DNA from: Micropterus salmoides
Taxonomy: Eukaryota > Chordata > Actinopteri > Centrarchiformes > Centrarchidae
Reading direction: 5' to 3'
Length of the DNA stretch: 64,000 nucleotides
NCBI RefSeq assembly: GCF_014851395.1
Contig: NW_024043372.1
Location: forward strand, 5,903,490 to 5,967,489
Below, piece by piece: positions 22,201 to 34,148 of this stretch. Numbering within the stretch: position 1 is the stretch's first letter; each line of letters starts with the position of its first letter. The position numbers and the translations under genes were made by a program. The notes below the pieces were generated by a model. It was not told the origin of the DNA, searched no databases, and saw nothing but the letters and a program-made list of their open reading frames with translations.

Positions 22201-22238
22201 GGCTTAAGACTTTCCTCTTTGATAAAGCTTATAGTTAG
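19233..22238 (+). pseudogene. L2 ORF2, AP-endonuclease and reverse transcriptase, frameshifted
   Basis: The endonuclease (19,340-20,010) has LTETWL, VYRAP, GDFNIHVDAE and a terminal SDH, the usual catalytic set of APE-type LINE nucleases. The reverse transcriptase follows with NYRPISNLPFLSK, LLDLSAAFDTIDH and, after a frameshift near 21,290, GVPQGSVLGP and YADD (21,398-21,409). Two more shifts occur near 21,560 and 21,745. The last frame ends at 22,238 with a typical L2 C-terminal region. Known function is target-primed reverse transcription. Three frame breaks make this copy defective, but catalytic motifs are otherwise kept, so it is fairly young. Confidence 0.85.
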
Positions 22239-22689
22239 GGCTGGCTCAGGTAGTCCTGAACCATCCCTTAGTTATGCTGCTATAGGCCTAGACTGCCGGG
22301 GATTTCCCATGATGCACTGAGCTCCTCTCTCCTCTACTTTCTCTCCCTCTGTATGCAACCTCATCCCATTATTGCATGTTACTAACACAACTTCTCCCCT
22401 CTCTGGTAGTCTTGTGCTTTCTCGTCCCTCTCCTCTCTCCTCTCACTTCCTGCAGGTTTTCTGGCTCTGGAGCTGTGGAGTCTGGATCTGTGGTTGCGGG
22501 TCACCTGCTGCCCCCGTGTTCCTGCTCGACACCCTCTGCTGCAACGACTATTGTTGCTAGTCTTATTGTTATTATTGTTATTATAATCATTAACATTACG
22601 ATGGTTACCATTAACACTATTATAAATATCTGTACCATTTTTCATTTAGTCTATAGCAACATTACCTTCACTGTGTGTACCTCTGTGTG

Positions 22690-22785
22690 TATATTGTGTA
22701 GGCTGCCTCCCTCCCCTCTCTCTCTCCTTACATCTCTCTCTCTCTCTCCTTACATCTCTCTCTCTCTCTCTCTCTCTCTCACCCC
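22690..22785 (+). repeat. Pyrimidine (CT)n tract in L2 3'UTR
   Basis: Two blocks of tctctctc separated by ccttacat lie in the 3'UTR of the L2 element. Open frames across it are low complexity. Confidence 0.8.
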
Positions 22786-23188
22786 AACCGGTCGAGGCAG
22801 ATGGCCGCCCACCCTGAGCCATGGTTCTGCTCGAGGTTTCTGCCTCTTAAAAGGAAGTTTTTCCTTGCCTCTGTCGCCTAGTGCTTGCTCTTGGTGGGAA
22901 CTGTTGGGCTTCTGTAAATAGCATCATAGAGTACGGTCTAGACCTGCTCTTTTATGAAAAGCGCTGTGAGATAACTGTTGTTGTGATTTGGCGCTATATA
23001 AATAAAATTGAATTGAATTGAATTGAACTACATTCTTCAAAGCTCTCGTTTCTCGTCTTGACGGGTCCGGGCATCTAGCAAGGGAGCATTTCAGAATAAG
23101 AGTGTTTTACCTGCCGGACTTTGCCAACATGTTTAGATTTTGTTGATTTGGTAATAAGTGCTTGCTTTTTGTGCTTCTACTATGATTA

Positions 23189-23410
23189 AGTAGGCTACAT
23201 AGTAAAAATTTATCTTTTTTGTCTCATTTAACTGTGTTTATTGTTGATATATGATCTGTAACGGGTATTTTATTTTGAAAATTGACAGTTTCTTTGCCGT
23301 TTCTGTGTCTGAGTTCCTGCCCGGTTCATCTGCGCTGTGCTGCTTGACGCTGGGACGCTTCCTGGATGCACTCAGTCTATGGCCCAATCCCAATGTCCCC
23401 CCTAAGCCCT
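23189..23410. other. Unassigned DNA with a MITE-like end
   Basis: No gene is visible. The last 45 bp (ggcccaatcccaatgtc... ) resemble the end of a common fish non-autonomous hAT element. Confidence 0.35.
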
Positions 23411-23639
23411 GAACCCTCACAGACTTTACTGACGTCACTTGGAAAGTGATTGAGTGCAAAATAGTGGCAAGTTCGAGTCTTTTGACAGACTCGTTCATTC
23501 AAATCTCGTTCATTAAAGTGAACACATTTTGTTTGAGTCATTTTGTTAATTTTGTTAATTTGAACTAGGCTGGTTATTGGGGCGCTGCAGCCCTCTAGTG
23601 GGTGATTCAAAAACAGCGCCGTTGTCAAACACGGAAGGC

Positions 23640-24116
23640 TGTCACGCTCTGCCGGTTGGCCATCCTTTGTGTTGCACTTTTGAGTTTAGTATCTGCCTTA
23701 GTATGTTGAGTTTTGGGTTCTGTCCTGTCTAGTGTCCAGTATCTGTTATATAGTCTGCTTGTCATGTCAAGTCTCTCTGTTTTCCTCTGCTCTCTCTCTC
23801 TGCCTCGTTAGTCTCATGTCTGTCACCTGTGTTGCTCTGTATATACCTGGTGTTTCTGTCTTGTCCTTGTCCGGTCATTGTTCATGTTACCCCCCAGTCT
23901 GTCGTGCGTGTACTCTCTGCCTGCCTGTAACCAGCCTTGCTTGTCTTGTCTTGTCTCGTCTCGTCTCCCTGTAATTTTGGATTTCTGTTTTTCAGCCACT
24001 CACCTGTAAGTGTGCTCGCTTTTGGTTGTATTAAAACCATTCGTTGAACTATACCTGCTCCGCTCTGTGTCCTGCGTTTGGGTCCTCCAACCTGCCTCCA
24101 CACCACGATCGTGACA
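23640..24116 (+). mobile_element. Solo LTR of a retrotransposon
   Basis: The element starts TGTCACG and ends CGTGACA. It is flanked by the 5-bp direct repeat AAGGC (23,635-23,639 and 24,117-24,121). The uninterrupted sequence ggaaggctgcctgg in spacer S1 (about 11,287) is the matching empty site. The 477-bp length, TG...CA ends and pyrimidine-rich interior fit a Ty3/Gypsy-like LTR. No internal region, primer-binding site or coding sequence adjoins it. Confidence 0.8.
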
Positions 24117-24894
24117 AAGGCTGCCTGGCTTGCTTTATTTGACAAAGTATAATGCACAAATTCACCTCTTGATTACTGTATATCATCATTATATAACCCC
24201 CCCTGGCCCACAACTAAATTCAAACCATGTAAAACCACAGAAATATGCTGTCTATATGCAATCCACTACTCCGCCTAAATCCTTCCATTTTCACAATCTT
24301 TCCCGAGTATACAAGCAGACCAGCCATATAAAGGCTTATGTATATACTATCATTATCTCTAAAGTGCTCATTCATACAGTAGCCTAACGTCCCTATTCCT
24401 GAGTAAAATATTAATATCAGATTTGCAGTAGATATATTGAGGTAATAAGCTTGATTCACTATATGAAGAAACACACTCTTATTAAAATTCAACCAATTTA
24501 ATAATAATGGATCAAGCCACCAAGTTCTTAAAAGAACTCCAGCGCAGAGACTGGAACAAAGAAATAAACAGCAGTTTGGCAGTTCTGGACGCAGGATGGG
24601 CCACATCAGGTCCGGATTCTGCAGACAGAGAAACACACATGAGCACATCGCTCTCAAACACTGCAGGTTGTTCACCAGTCACGAGCTGTGAAACAACAGC
24701 ACGGCTCTGTTGGTAAATAAAAAGGTAAAGTTACGTTGCGTTCTCTGGTGGACCTGGATCAGCTGTTAGCTGTTCACATGGCTAACGCTAACGTTGCTAC
24801 GTGGCTGTGTTTTAATGTTTTAATGACCGGGTCTGTTTGTTTTGTACGGTGGCTCCCAGGGCTCAGTGAGGAATATTTTTTTGAGGACTATGAA

Positions 24895-24980
24895 CTTTTG
24901 CATTCCCTCGCAATACTTTTGTGTTGTCTCGCAATATGTTTTGCATTCACTCGCAATATGTTTTGCGTTCCCTCTCAATA
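24895..24980 (+). repeat. 21-22-bp minisatellite in spacer S2
   Basis: About four units of the GCATTCCCTCGCAATA type, shorter than in S1. Confidence 0.75.
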
Positions 24981-25725
24981 CCTGTCTTCTTCCGTTAGCC
25001 TATTTCCGAGCCATATGCTCAGCTACTCTCAGCGCAACACTCCAGCTAATTGAATTTTACTTTGAACGGAGAATTTCCTACGTTGATATAGTAGCCTGCA
25101 ACTGCTCAATAGGCATATTTATGTAGGCTTTAATCAAAAAGGACCAGGCACCACGGCGGGTGATCGCTCCAGAGGAGAGGGAAGACAGCCGGGATAGAGC
25201 CATACTGGCCCAGCTTGGACGTAAGGCTGCTCCCGGTAAACGTCCGGTCTGGAGGAGATGGGACGCGTGCTGCCAAACACCGGAAAACTGAAGACTGTTA
25301 AGCCGACATCTTTACACAGACCTGCCCCATCAATATCCTGGAGCATGCAGCGGGCACACCGTGTACTGTCAGAGCGCAAGGCTCCGCCAAGATGAGAGGA
25401 AGCGGATTCTGTGTTTACATCGGTGATGCTTGGTGCTTAAACAGTCAAAGTGGATGGACACTGTTTCCTACATGTCAGACTTCATATGGAGGCTACATAT
25501 CTCACATTATGCAATCCTGTCCACTCACTAGCCTATAGGCTAAATGTTCATGCTGCTACGGCACTTCCACACTGTTTACATAGCCGACTGTTATTAGGCT
25601 GCTCCCGCTACTGGCTTATATTTCAGAAGCTTGTAGCCATGAGGGCTCTGCTAATGTTAAGCAGCCTACTTCTGATGCTGCTATTATTTCAATAGGTTAG
25701 AAAGTGGAGCGGACCCAGAACAGCT

Positions 25726-26584
25726 CTAGATTCCAAGGAGACACGTTTTAATAAACATAAATCATCAAGTAACATTTGTATTTCAAACAAATGGCAAACC
25801 TATTAGCACATTTAAACAAAACTCCCTTCACCCTCATGCATCATGGGAATTCTGAGGGAGGGGCGTAGACTGCATGTGCGCAGCTGTTTATTTACGGCAT
25901 CAATTTCCACTGGAAGCCTGTCAGTGTTTCAGCAGTGCAGCGTGTAGCCTGCCCCACGTTACTGACTTGTTTTTAACTGTCCTCAAAATTAAATAAAACC
26001 TGACTTGCGATTGTTTAAAAACTGAGAGGAAGTTCCAAAGGTTGTTTTCTTTTAAATAATTTTTTTACTTTGAATTTTAGAATGTCATGACATCATTAAA
26101 GGTCCAATGCCTTTGATGATGAAATCTGGTCTGCAGGCTCATAAGACCCAAGTGTTGGTTTAGTTGCAGTTTTTCTCAGAAGATCTCTACCTGCTAACAC
26201 GACAGCACTGATAAAAAAAAGCTCGTGGCTAAAAAAATCATCGGTTACCCTCTGGCCCCCCTGGTAAAAATAGTTCCCTCCTATCTTGGTCACCCCTGTT
26301 CAATCGCCTGCCCTCTGGTAGACGGTCAGGTGCATCAAGAGTTGGACAAGCATACTTAAGGACGGTTTCTTTCATCAGAAATCTTAATTCCACAAATGTT
26401 AAGAACACTTAACAGATTCTGCTGAGCCTTTTAGTATTAGAGCAATTTTATTTATTGCCTTTTGTTTGTTTTAACTGTTTCTAGTTTTTCTGTGGTTTGC
26501 ACTGATAAGGAGTAGCACTCACATTTTAGTTGCATATTTTGTACATTCACAAAGGCTTTCTAATTCTACAGACAAGCCGATACA
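25726..26584 (+). repeat. 5' flank of gene unit G, copy 4
   Basis: Collinear with 13,548-14,405, with the same boundary and the same conserved 75 bp before the ATG. Confidence 0.6.
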
Positions 26585-27915
26585 ATGCCTAAAATACACA
26601 GACACAAGATCATGCATCAACCCATGATGGAGGTGGTTCGTTCAATTGTCCAAATACACCTGATCAAGCTGGCGTCGGATGACTGTATCATGGTGCCATT
26701 CCAGTGCATTACAAAGGCCACAAAAAATATCCTACAGGACATGTGTGTGGAGATTATGAACACTGTATCTGTACATGTTTATAAGCAATTCCGGCAAAGT
26801 GGGCACAGAAGAGTGACTTGAATTTGACTCAAAGCTGTTCCAAATCAGCCAGATGGGGTCCTGCTTCTCATGCGTTACGGGGGGAAATCTTAATATCCCA
26901 AAATGTGGGTGAGATCGTTCCACTGATTCTTGCTGATGTGATGGGTATTAAAGATGCCATTAGGATATGTAACAGCCCTTATGCAAGAATCTAGCAATGA
27001 TCGTGGTGAGTGAAATAAAGAACAGGATAGCTGCAGAGCTCAAAGATTGTGGGAGCGGCAGTGGCAGTACTGGGAAGAACAAACAGCTGGGGCTTACGTC
27101 TATCATGCAGGAACAGACATTAGAGTTACTAGTTAGAGCTGTCTTCAATGTTCTTCAATATGTAAACTAATGATCTCTACACCGACCCAAATTGTAACAT
27201 GACTGGTCACCAAAGACCAAAAGAAGAATTGAAGACAGAGGACCAGGAGCTGTCTGAGGAGGAGGTGTGGTACGACACCTTTACTGACCTGGAAGAGGAT
27301 GAACCGGAAAAAGTGTCATCTGGGGAAAACCTTGTGGTTACATCCACCAACGCTGTAACGAGCAGTGAGGGGAAGATGGCCGATGAGAAACACAATCTGA
27401 ATAAGCCCAGCCCCTCCGAGGATGCAGTCAAGGCAGCTGAAGCTGATGAAAGTGCTTGTCACAACACAGCAACTACCAGCGCTACTAAGATCGTCTCCCA
27501 GGAAGCTGCAATCACTGATGAACCAGCGCACCCAGTCCAAGAGTGGGACAAATTTAGATGCCAGTACATGGTGTCTTGGGTGATCCTGCATATAAAGCAA
27601 AATATGTCCATTAATCTGCCTACTGATGATATTAAAACCATCACCACTACACTGACAGACATGCTTTGGGCAGAAACAGCAGGCTCTGGCTTTGATGTCA
27701 TGCCAAATGTTACACGAACATTGAAGGCCGTGCACAAGGATCTGTGCAAGAAGGAAAAGGCAGAAGTGCTGCTAAATAATACATTGACCTACACTGACAT
27801 AATTGAAACTCTAAACAGACACCTGGTGACACCAAAAAAGAGAGCTGTGTTACCCGTTTCTTCAGATCTGTTTTCAAGCCATTCTCAGCCTGCTTCAGAT
27901 GTATGCCTGGACTAA
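26585..27915 (+). pseudogene. Unrecognised-family ORF, copy 4, multiply frameshifted
   Basis: Relative to the intact copy there are single-base deletions near 26,800, 26,985, 27,158, 27,188 and 27,842, a 2-base deletion near 27,900, and one in-frame codon loss near 27,239. The largest open part, from the ATG at 27,199, covers the acidic linker and the C-terminal helical region. The deletion at 27,842 replaces the basic Cys-rich tail by an unrelated sequence. N-terminal type is the second one (MPKIHRHKIM, with EVVRS). All length changes are losses, which fits either decay or long-read errors. Confidence 0.75.
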
Positions 27916-28789
27916 TCATTGGCAACACCAGCTGGATACATTGGTGCCGCGACCTGGATGGGTGAGGTTTAGGGGGTGAGTGTGACGGAAGCCAGCAAAG
28001 CTGTGCAGTGAGTAGACCTCACTCCCCTAAACCTTAACAGACGCACTGGGGACCAAGGCTAGTGCCCATGGATATAAGCCTCCTCGTTAGCGTGTCCACC
28101 TCCCGTATCAGAGGTCACCGGTTCGAGTCAGGACTGTGCAGTACGTTCTCGGAAACACCTGGTTACATTGGTGCCGTGACCTGGATGGGAGTGAGGTTTA
28201 GGGGGGTGAGTGTGACGGAAGCCAGCAAAGCTGTGCAGTGAGTAGACCTCACTCCCCTAAACCTTAACAGACGCACTGGGGACCAAGGCTAGAGTCCCTG
28301 GATATAAGCCTCCTCGTCAGCGTGTCCACCTCCCGTATCAGAGGTCACTGGTTCGAGTCAGGACTGTGCAGCCTGGACACCTCTTCCTCTAGTGAGGAGG
28401 AAACTTTGATATGTAGTGGCAGAATTAATTAATAGTGTGATAATTAAGTTACTTTACAAAAACAATGGTTCTCCGTTTGTTGCACAGGAAATACATTTAG
28501 CTGGAATGATATAGCACTAAGTAGGAGAGTACTGCTTGGCTTTATATACATGATTGACTTTACCCAAATCTCTTTCTCTGAAGGACATCATCTATGGTTC
28601 ATCATGGACAACAGCAAAGATGACTTTCTGAATCATAACCTTGTCATTCTTGGGAAATTTTAGATTCACAAATTATCACAAATTGAGTTTCTTTTATATA
28701 CAAAAGCCCTTAATGTCATGGAAATGAAAAACGTATTGAACATTTTTAGTATAATAGCAGAATTTGATTTGCATAAATGGCCCTAGCCT
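27916..28789 (+). repeat. Proximal 3' flank of ORF copy 4 (two 230-bp units, half hairpin)
   Basis: Two tandem 230-bp units are present with B-boxes near 28,119 and 28,350. Only the left arm of the hairpin remains (28,399-28,418); a deletion starting in the loop removed the right arm and the AATAAA region. The distal flank continues to the LINE insertion at about 28,790. Confidence 0.65.
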
Positions 28790-31128
28790 TTGCTCCTTTA
28801 AAAAAAATTAATAATAATAATAATAATATAATAATAATAATCCTTATTTGTAGAGCACTTTTCAAAAACAAGTTACAAAGTGCTTTAACAAGTGTAAAGA
28901 ATAATACAAAAAAAAAGATAAGAGCATGAAAATTTAATATAAAATTAGTAAAATACAATAAAATAAAAGGGATAAAATAAAGTCAAATAAGATCGGGAAA
29001 AGCTCTCCTATAAAAGTATGTTTTAAGAAGGGACTTAAAAGAGTTCACTGACTCAGCCGACCTGATTTCCTCGGGCAGGCTGTTCCAGAGCCTCGGGGCC
29101 CTGACAGCAAACGCTCTGTCCCCTTTAGTTTTCAGTCGAGACTCTGGAACAGACAACAGACCTCTGCCCGAGGATCTCAAGGTACGTGCTGGTGCGTATG
29201 GGACTAAAAGGTCAGAAATATAACAAGGCGAGGCCATGAGAGCTTTAAAAGTGATCAATAGAATTTTAAAGTCAATTCTAAACATACTGGAGCCAGTGTA
29301 ATGAAGCTAAATAGGAGTAATGTGGTCATATTCTTTGTTCTGGTTAAAAGCCTGGCAGCTGAGTTCTGGACAGTCTGGAGTCGATCAATAGATTTTTGGG
29401 TTAAACAGGTGAAAAGGCTGTTGCAATAATCCAGGCGTGATGAGATGAAGGCGTGTAAAATGGTCTCGGTGTCCTTAAAAGTTAACATAGATCGAATTTT
29501 AGCTATATTTCTAAGTTGATAAAAACATGATTGAACAAGCTTTGTGGTGTGCTGCTCGAAATTTAAATTACTATCAAACCAAACACCAAGGTTCTTTGCC
29601 ACAGGCTTAATGTGATTTACTAGGGAACCAGCAGATGGCAGTATTTGATTTGCCATCTGCTGGGACCCGATGACCAGGATTTCTGTTTTGTCTGAGTTCA
29701 GCTGGAGGAAATTATTTGACATCCATTTTTTAACTTCACAAAGGCAGTTGTTAAGTGAACTCAGCATTCCAGGGTCTGTGGATCTGACGGGCAAGTATAT
29801 TTGTGTGTCATCAGCATAAATATGAAAAGAAATGCCATGTTTATGGATAATATGTCCAAGGGGAAGCAGATACAAGGAAAACAAAATGGGTCCTAAGACC
29901 GACCCCTGAGGCACACCATATTTAACTGGACAGAACGAGGAGACATAGTTGTTTACAGACACGCAAAACTTCCTATTTGACAGGTAGGATGAAAACCATT
30001 CTAGAGCAGTACCAGAGATCCCCACCCAGTGCCTCAGTCTGTCTAACATGATGTTGTGATCAATGGTGTCAAAAGCAGCGCTAAGGTCCAGGAGTACAAG
30101 GACTGAGCACATGCCTTCATCAGCAGACATTAAAAGGTCATTGGTGACTTTAAGCAGGGCAGTCTCAGTGCTGTGGTACTTCCTAAAACCAGACTGAAAC
30201 TTTTCAAATATTTTGTTATTTTCCAGCACAGTGAGCAGCTGTTTGGACACAATTCTTTCTAGAATCTTTGCAATAAAAGGCAGTTTTGAAATTGGTCTAA
30301 AATTTTGTGGGAGGGAGAGATCTAAACCAGGTTTCTTTAAAAGTGGGTTCACGCAAGCCGTTTTAAAATAATCAGGGACACAACCAGTAGATAGGGAGCT
30401 GTTGAAAACAGAGATCAAATGGGGCCCAACAGAATGTATTACTTTTAGTAAAAATTTTGTATTATATCAAGTGGGCCGGAGGACACTCTCATTTGTGATA
30501 TTGTTTTTAAAAGCTCAGACAAGTCGATGGGATAAAACTGGTTAAAACTCTGTTGTTGCTGGTGAGGAACCTCTGAGTAAGAGGCCACGGGGGTAATAGA
30601 GGCTCTGATTGACACCACCTTATTGGTAAAATAAGATAAAAACAATTCACAGTCATCATTACTTCCAGCTGAGGCACAAGGAGGGGTTGGGTTTACCAGC
30701 TGATCCACAGTCTTAAACAGAAACCTGGGATTGTGTTTATGTGTAGTAATGAGTTCAGAAAAATAGTGTGTTCTCGCATCCTTAACCATTTTATTGTAGT
30801 TAATTAATAAATCCTTCAGACTGAGGTAATGGACTTGGAGACTGGATTTTTTCCATCTGCGCTCTACTTTCCTGCATTCCCTTTTTAGGCTGCGAATGCT
30901 GTCATTTATCCAGGGTTGCTTACTAGCTTTAGACGTAGGCCTAACCTTTAGAGGAGCAGTAATATTTAGTGACGACAGCAGATATGATTGAAATGATCGA
31001 CCAGATTGTTGGTGTTGGAATCAGACAGGTGTTGGCTTTGGCTCTGAAAGAATGCGCAAAACTTTGAAACACTTTGTTCATTAAAGATGCGACAACACAC
31101 GGAGCTTGGTGAGGCGGCATGAGTAACA
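28790..31128 (-). mobile_element. 5'-truncated L2-type LINE inserted in the 3' flank of copy 4
   Basis: The insertion interrupts sequence that is continuous in other units (ttaaaaaaat...aataacttgcg). It is oriented leftward and its 3' end is the (taa)n tract at 28,806-28,840. It carries most of ORF2 but stops inside the endonuclease C-terminus at 31,128. It belongs to the same family as the 5' half at 32,025-34,148. Confidence 0.8.
28983..30970 (-). pseudogene. L2-type ORF2 (reverse transcriptase part), frameshifted
   Basis: Reading leftward, the linker contains KQPWINDSIRSLKR (about 30,930). It is followed by ARTHYFSELITTHKHNPRFLF and a broken segment near 30,430. The reverse transcriptase block follows with NFRPISKLPFIAKILE, LLDLSAAFDTIDHN, YGVPQGSVLGPILFS and the catalytic YADD (29,807-29,818). 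A frameshift near 29,290 separates the C-terminal region (RIDFKILLITFKAL). The open RT domain of 387 codons indicates a fairly young copy, but the lost 5' half and frame breaks make it inactive. Confidence 0.8.
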
Positions 31129-32024
31129 GGCGTAATAACTTGCGTTTCGGACTGTGAGCTGCACATAATCAGAGCTTCTGAAGTAAATGTGTGTGTGGCT
31201 TTGCGGTGAGATTCCTGCCTGATCACAAGTCAGTTAAGTTTCGTTTTCCCCTGGCATGAGCACCTCCTCGTCTCATCCAGCTCTGTGTCTGTGAGACGGT
31301 CCAGAGGTCTACCAGCGAAGCAAAATTTTCATTAAATGGTGACATTTGTCTCATAATTTTATGACTTTTTTTGTCAGAGAACACAGAAATGTGGGAGCGA
31401 TTCTGAAAGTGCAGAAAGTTTTGAACATGAGCAGAAAACCTTCTAAAAAAGATGAGCTTTTAAAGTCCAGTCAAAAACTGAATTAAAATGAATAAATTTA
31501 TCGCTGAGATGAAAAGGAGCCACAATGAGATTTAAAGTGGGAGACTCGACAGGGATCATATTAAATAAGTTGATCGACAGGAGAAACTCACTAGAATATT
31601 TTATTATCTATATTTTGAATTGTCACCTGCCATCTCAATTTTGTGTTTCCCTTTATACAATTAAAACATTTCCACCTGACATGGATAATGGAAAGAGGGG
31701 CGCTGGCCCAAATAAGGTTGAGAACCACTGTCTTAGTGTGATATCGTCCTTCACTAATAAAACGGTAACTTTTTTCAATTTGGTCTTGTATTAATTATTT
31801 TTGATTATTTACTTGTCTTAATAAAACACTGTTTCCACTTTAGTTCCAGTAGCTGAAAAGGAGCATTGTTAATGTTTGATAAGTGCATAATAAAGGAGCT
31901 ATTAGGCTTTATAAGGCATTAATATAAACCTGTCATAGTCTGATTACTGTCGTTAAACATCTATTTACAAGTGGTCTATAAAGTGCTGACACATTTACTG
32001 CTCATCATAAGCAGAGGTAGCGTG
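31129..32024 (+). repeat. Distal 3' flank of gene unit G, copy 4
   Basis: Resumes the non-coding flank broken by the LINE and is collinear with 7420-8310. No gene. Confidence 0.6.
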
Positions 32025-34148
32025 GGTGCATGGGGGCAGCATGTCCCTATCCATGAGTAAAATATTAGTCAGATTTGCAGTGACGTAATCTGTACTCTGC
32101 GCATGCGTTGGCGTCTGTAGCCACCTGTCGGAAGCGCCGCCTTAAACCGGACTCTTATACAGTTTTAATCCACACTTTTTCGTTACTTTTTTAATATCCT
32201 TTTTATTTAACTTAAGTTTTTAACTTAAGTTTTACGTGGGTTAAGGATTTTAGTCATCCGACATGGATTTTAAGCTAGATGACCGTAAAAACGCCATCAA
32301 CGCCACTGACCACAACAAAGTTCCGGTGACTATGCTAGCCGAGATAACTCTGCCCCATGAGAAGATAAGAAAGCGAACAAAAAGATTGCTGACCTTATGG
32401 AAGATATCCGACTTTCAGAGGAACTCAAAGAGAAAGATTCCCTGCTGACTGGCCTTATGGATGTGGCTTCAGTACAAGCCAAACAGATTGTTTCTCTTAG
32501 CGCAACCGCTAACATCCAGGACACCGTGTTTTGGGACCCCTTTACCCTTCCACGGCTTTCCTCTTGCTCGACTCCGAAGCATCAGTCAACCTGGGCTGAA
32601 GGGGTGGTCCGTGGCTGCAAGAGAGGCTCGGATAGGGCTGCCTCTCCTCCGCACATCGGCCTCTCCAACCGCTATGCAGTCTCCCTGATACGGATCTCTT
32701 TCGACGGATAGTGCATGCCGACACTGTTGCATCTCCTCCACCGGCTACATCTCCCGCACTGGCGGCAAACGGTGATCAGCTGGGCCGCCGGTCTGCCGCT
32801 GGGCCTGATCGGCGGCCGTCATCCCGGTCAAAAGTGTGGAAAGTCCGTTTTTATCTCTGGTCCCATTCCCACAGTTGGTCGCGGCGCTGGTAAAGAATGT
32901 CTCTTTTTAAGACAAACGGACTTCACCCAAACAAACGGGGCTCAGAAATGTTAGCTGCTGACATACAGCATGTGGTGCGGTCCACACATGACTTACGTGA
33001 ATGACTAATCATTCATGCAGCACACCTGGACACACCACCGCTCACTGAACAGATCTCTGCCTCACTGCCACAAACAACTGTCTCCACCTGCTGGCATGTA
33101 AAGCCGTCTGCTCCCAGCGCTGTTCCAAAGACTTCTATTCCTGTCATCATCACGCATAGACCAGTAAACCCAAATGTGCACATCCCACACAGAAATATTA
33201 GTAATCTCTTAAGGATTAGGACAACTGCACCAACTCCAGCACCCAGAACAAACTCATTTAAAATGTCTCTCTTCAATGTGAGATCACTTTCAAGTAAGAC
33301 TTTTATCTTAAATGATTTTATCTTGTCTGCAAATCTAGATTTTATTTTTTTAACTGAATCCTGGTTGCAAATGAATGACTATAGCCAGCTAGCTGAACTG
33401 TGTCCGCCTCAATATGACTGTTTTAGTCAACCGAGGGTCAGTGGTCGTGGTGGTGGGCTAGTGAGCGTGTATAGGAAAAATTTTAAATGTCATCAAGTAG
33501 GCTGTGATGAATTTAACTCCTTTGAAGTTCTCACTCTTAAAGTTGGAGGGCTGCAACCTATCATATTTGTTATAGTTTATCGCCCCCCAAAACCGCCTGG
33601 AGGATTTTTATCAGAACTTCCTCAATTTTTATCTACTCTGGTTTTAAATTATGACAGAATTGTTCTTTGTGGCGATTTTAATATTCATGTTGATGACCCC
33701 ACCAATGTTAATGCAACTGACTTTTTAAATATGGCCACTTCTTTTAACTTCAAACAACATGTCAAAGGGCAAACACATAACCGTGGTCATACACTGGACT
33801 TGGTTTTTACCCTGGGTGTCTGCATTTCCTCTGTGGAATTAGTGGACATGACCATATCTGACCACAGATGTATTGTTTTTAGCTGCGATTCGCCTGTTAC
33901 TCATGCCGCCTCACCAAGCTCCGTGTGTTCTCGCATCTTTAATGAACAAAGTGTTTCAAAGTTTTGCACATTCTTTCAGAGCCAAAGCCAACACCTGTCT
34001 GATTCCAACACCAACAATCTGGTCGATCACTTCAATCATATCTGCTTGTCGTCACTAAATATTACTGCTCCTCTAAAGGTTAGGCCTACGTCTAAAGCTA
34101 GTAAGCAACCCTGGATAAATGACAGCATTCGCAGCCTAAAAAGGGGAT
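32025..34148 (+). mobile_element. 5' half of an L2-type LINE (5'UTR, ORF1, endonuclease)
   Basis: Starts with the 5'UTR also seen at 8311, 39,470 and 41,975. It contains a frameshifted ORF1 from 32,263 with MDFKLDDRKNAINATDHNKV and a STWAEG..RGCKR region. ORF1 ends in a degraded SGNH domain with GPIPTVGRGAG near 32,860 and a catalytic-type GLHPNKRGSE near 32,920. The endonuclease follows. The copy is cut at 34,148 in the linker before the reverse transcriptase, where spacer S3 begins. Confidence 0.75.
33176..34148 (+). pseudogene. L2-type ORF2, open endonuclease domain, truncated
   Basis: One uninterrupted frame encodes an APE-type endonuclease. Visible motifs are MSLFNVRSLSS (Asn), LTESWL (Glu), VYRPPKP, CGDFNIHVDD, the THNRGHTLDLVF block and ISDH near 33,860. 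All catalytic positions of the family appear intact. The protein then runs into the spacer at 34,148 and ends at 34,222 on unrelated sequence, so there is no reverse transcriptase. It could at most make an isolated nuclease domain. Confidence 0.75.

Larger units (their letters stand above)
17950..23188 (+). mobile_element. Nearly full-length L2-type LINE with SGNH-esterase ORF1
   Basis: The element shows a 5'UTR, ORF1 with zinc-binding-like and SGNH parts, ORF2 with endonuclease and reverse transcriptase, and a pyrimidine-rich 3'UTR. The 3' end is typical of fish L2 (gcgctatataaataaaat followed by about five attga repeats, to about 23,028). The 18-nt string CTTTTTGTGCTTCTACTA occurs at 17,949-17,966 and again about 140 bp beyond the tail, which may be a target-site duplication. 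Both ORFs are frameshifted. Confidence 0.8.
23411..25725 (+). repeat. Spacer repeat S, copy 2 (with LTR insertion)
   Basis: Collinear with 11,085-13,547 except for the 477-bp insertion at 23,640 and the absence of the internal 165-bp duplication. It runs into the G unit at 25,726. ORFs inside it are short and unrecognised. Confidence 0.7.
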
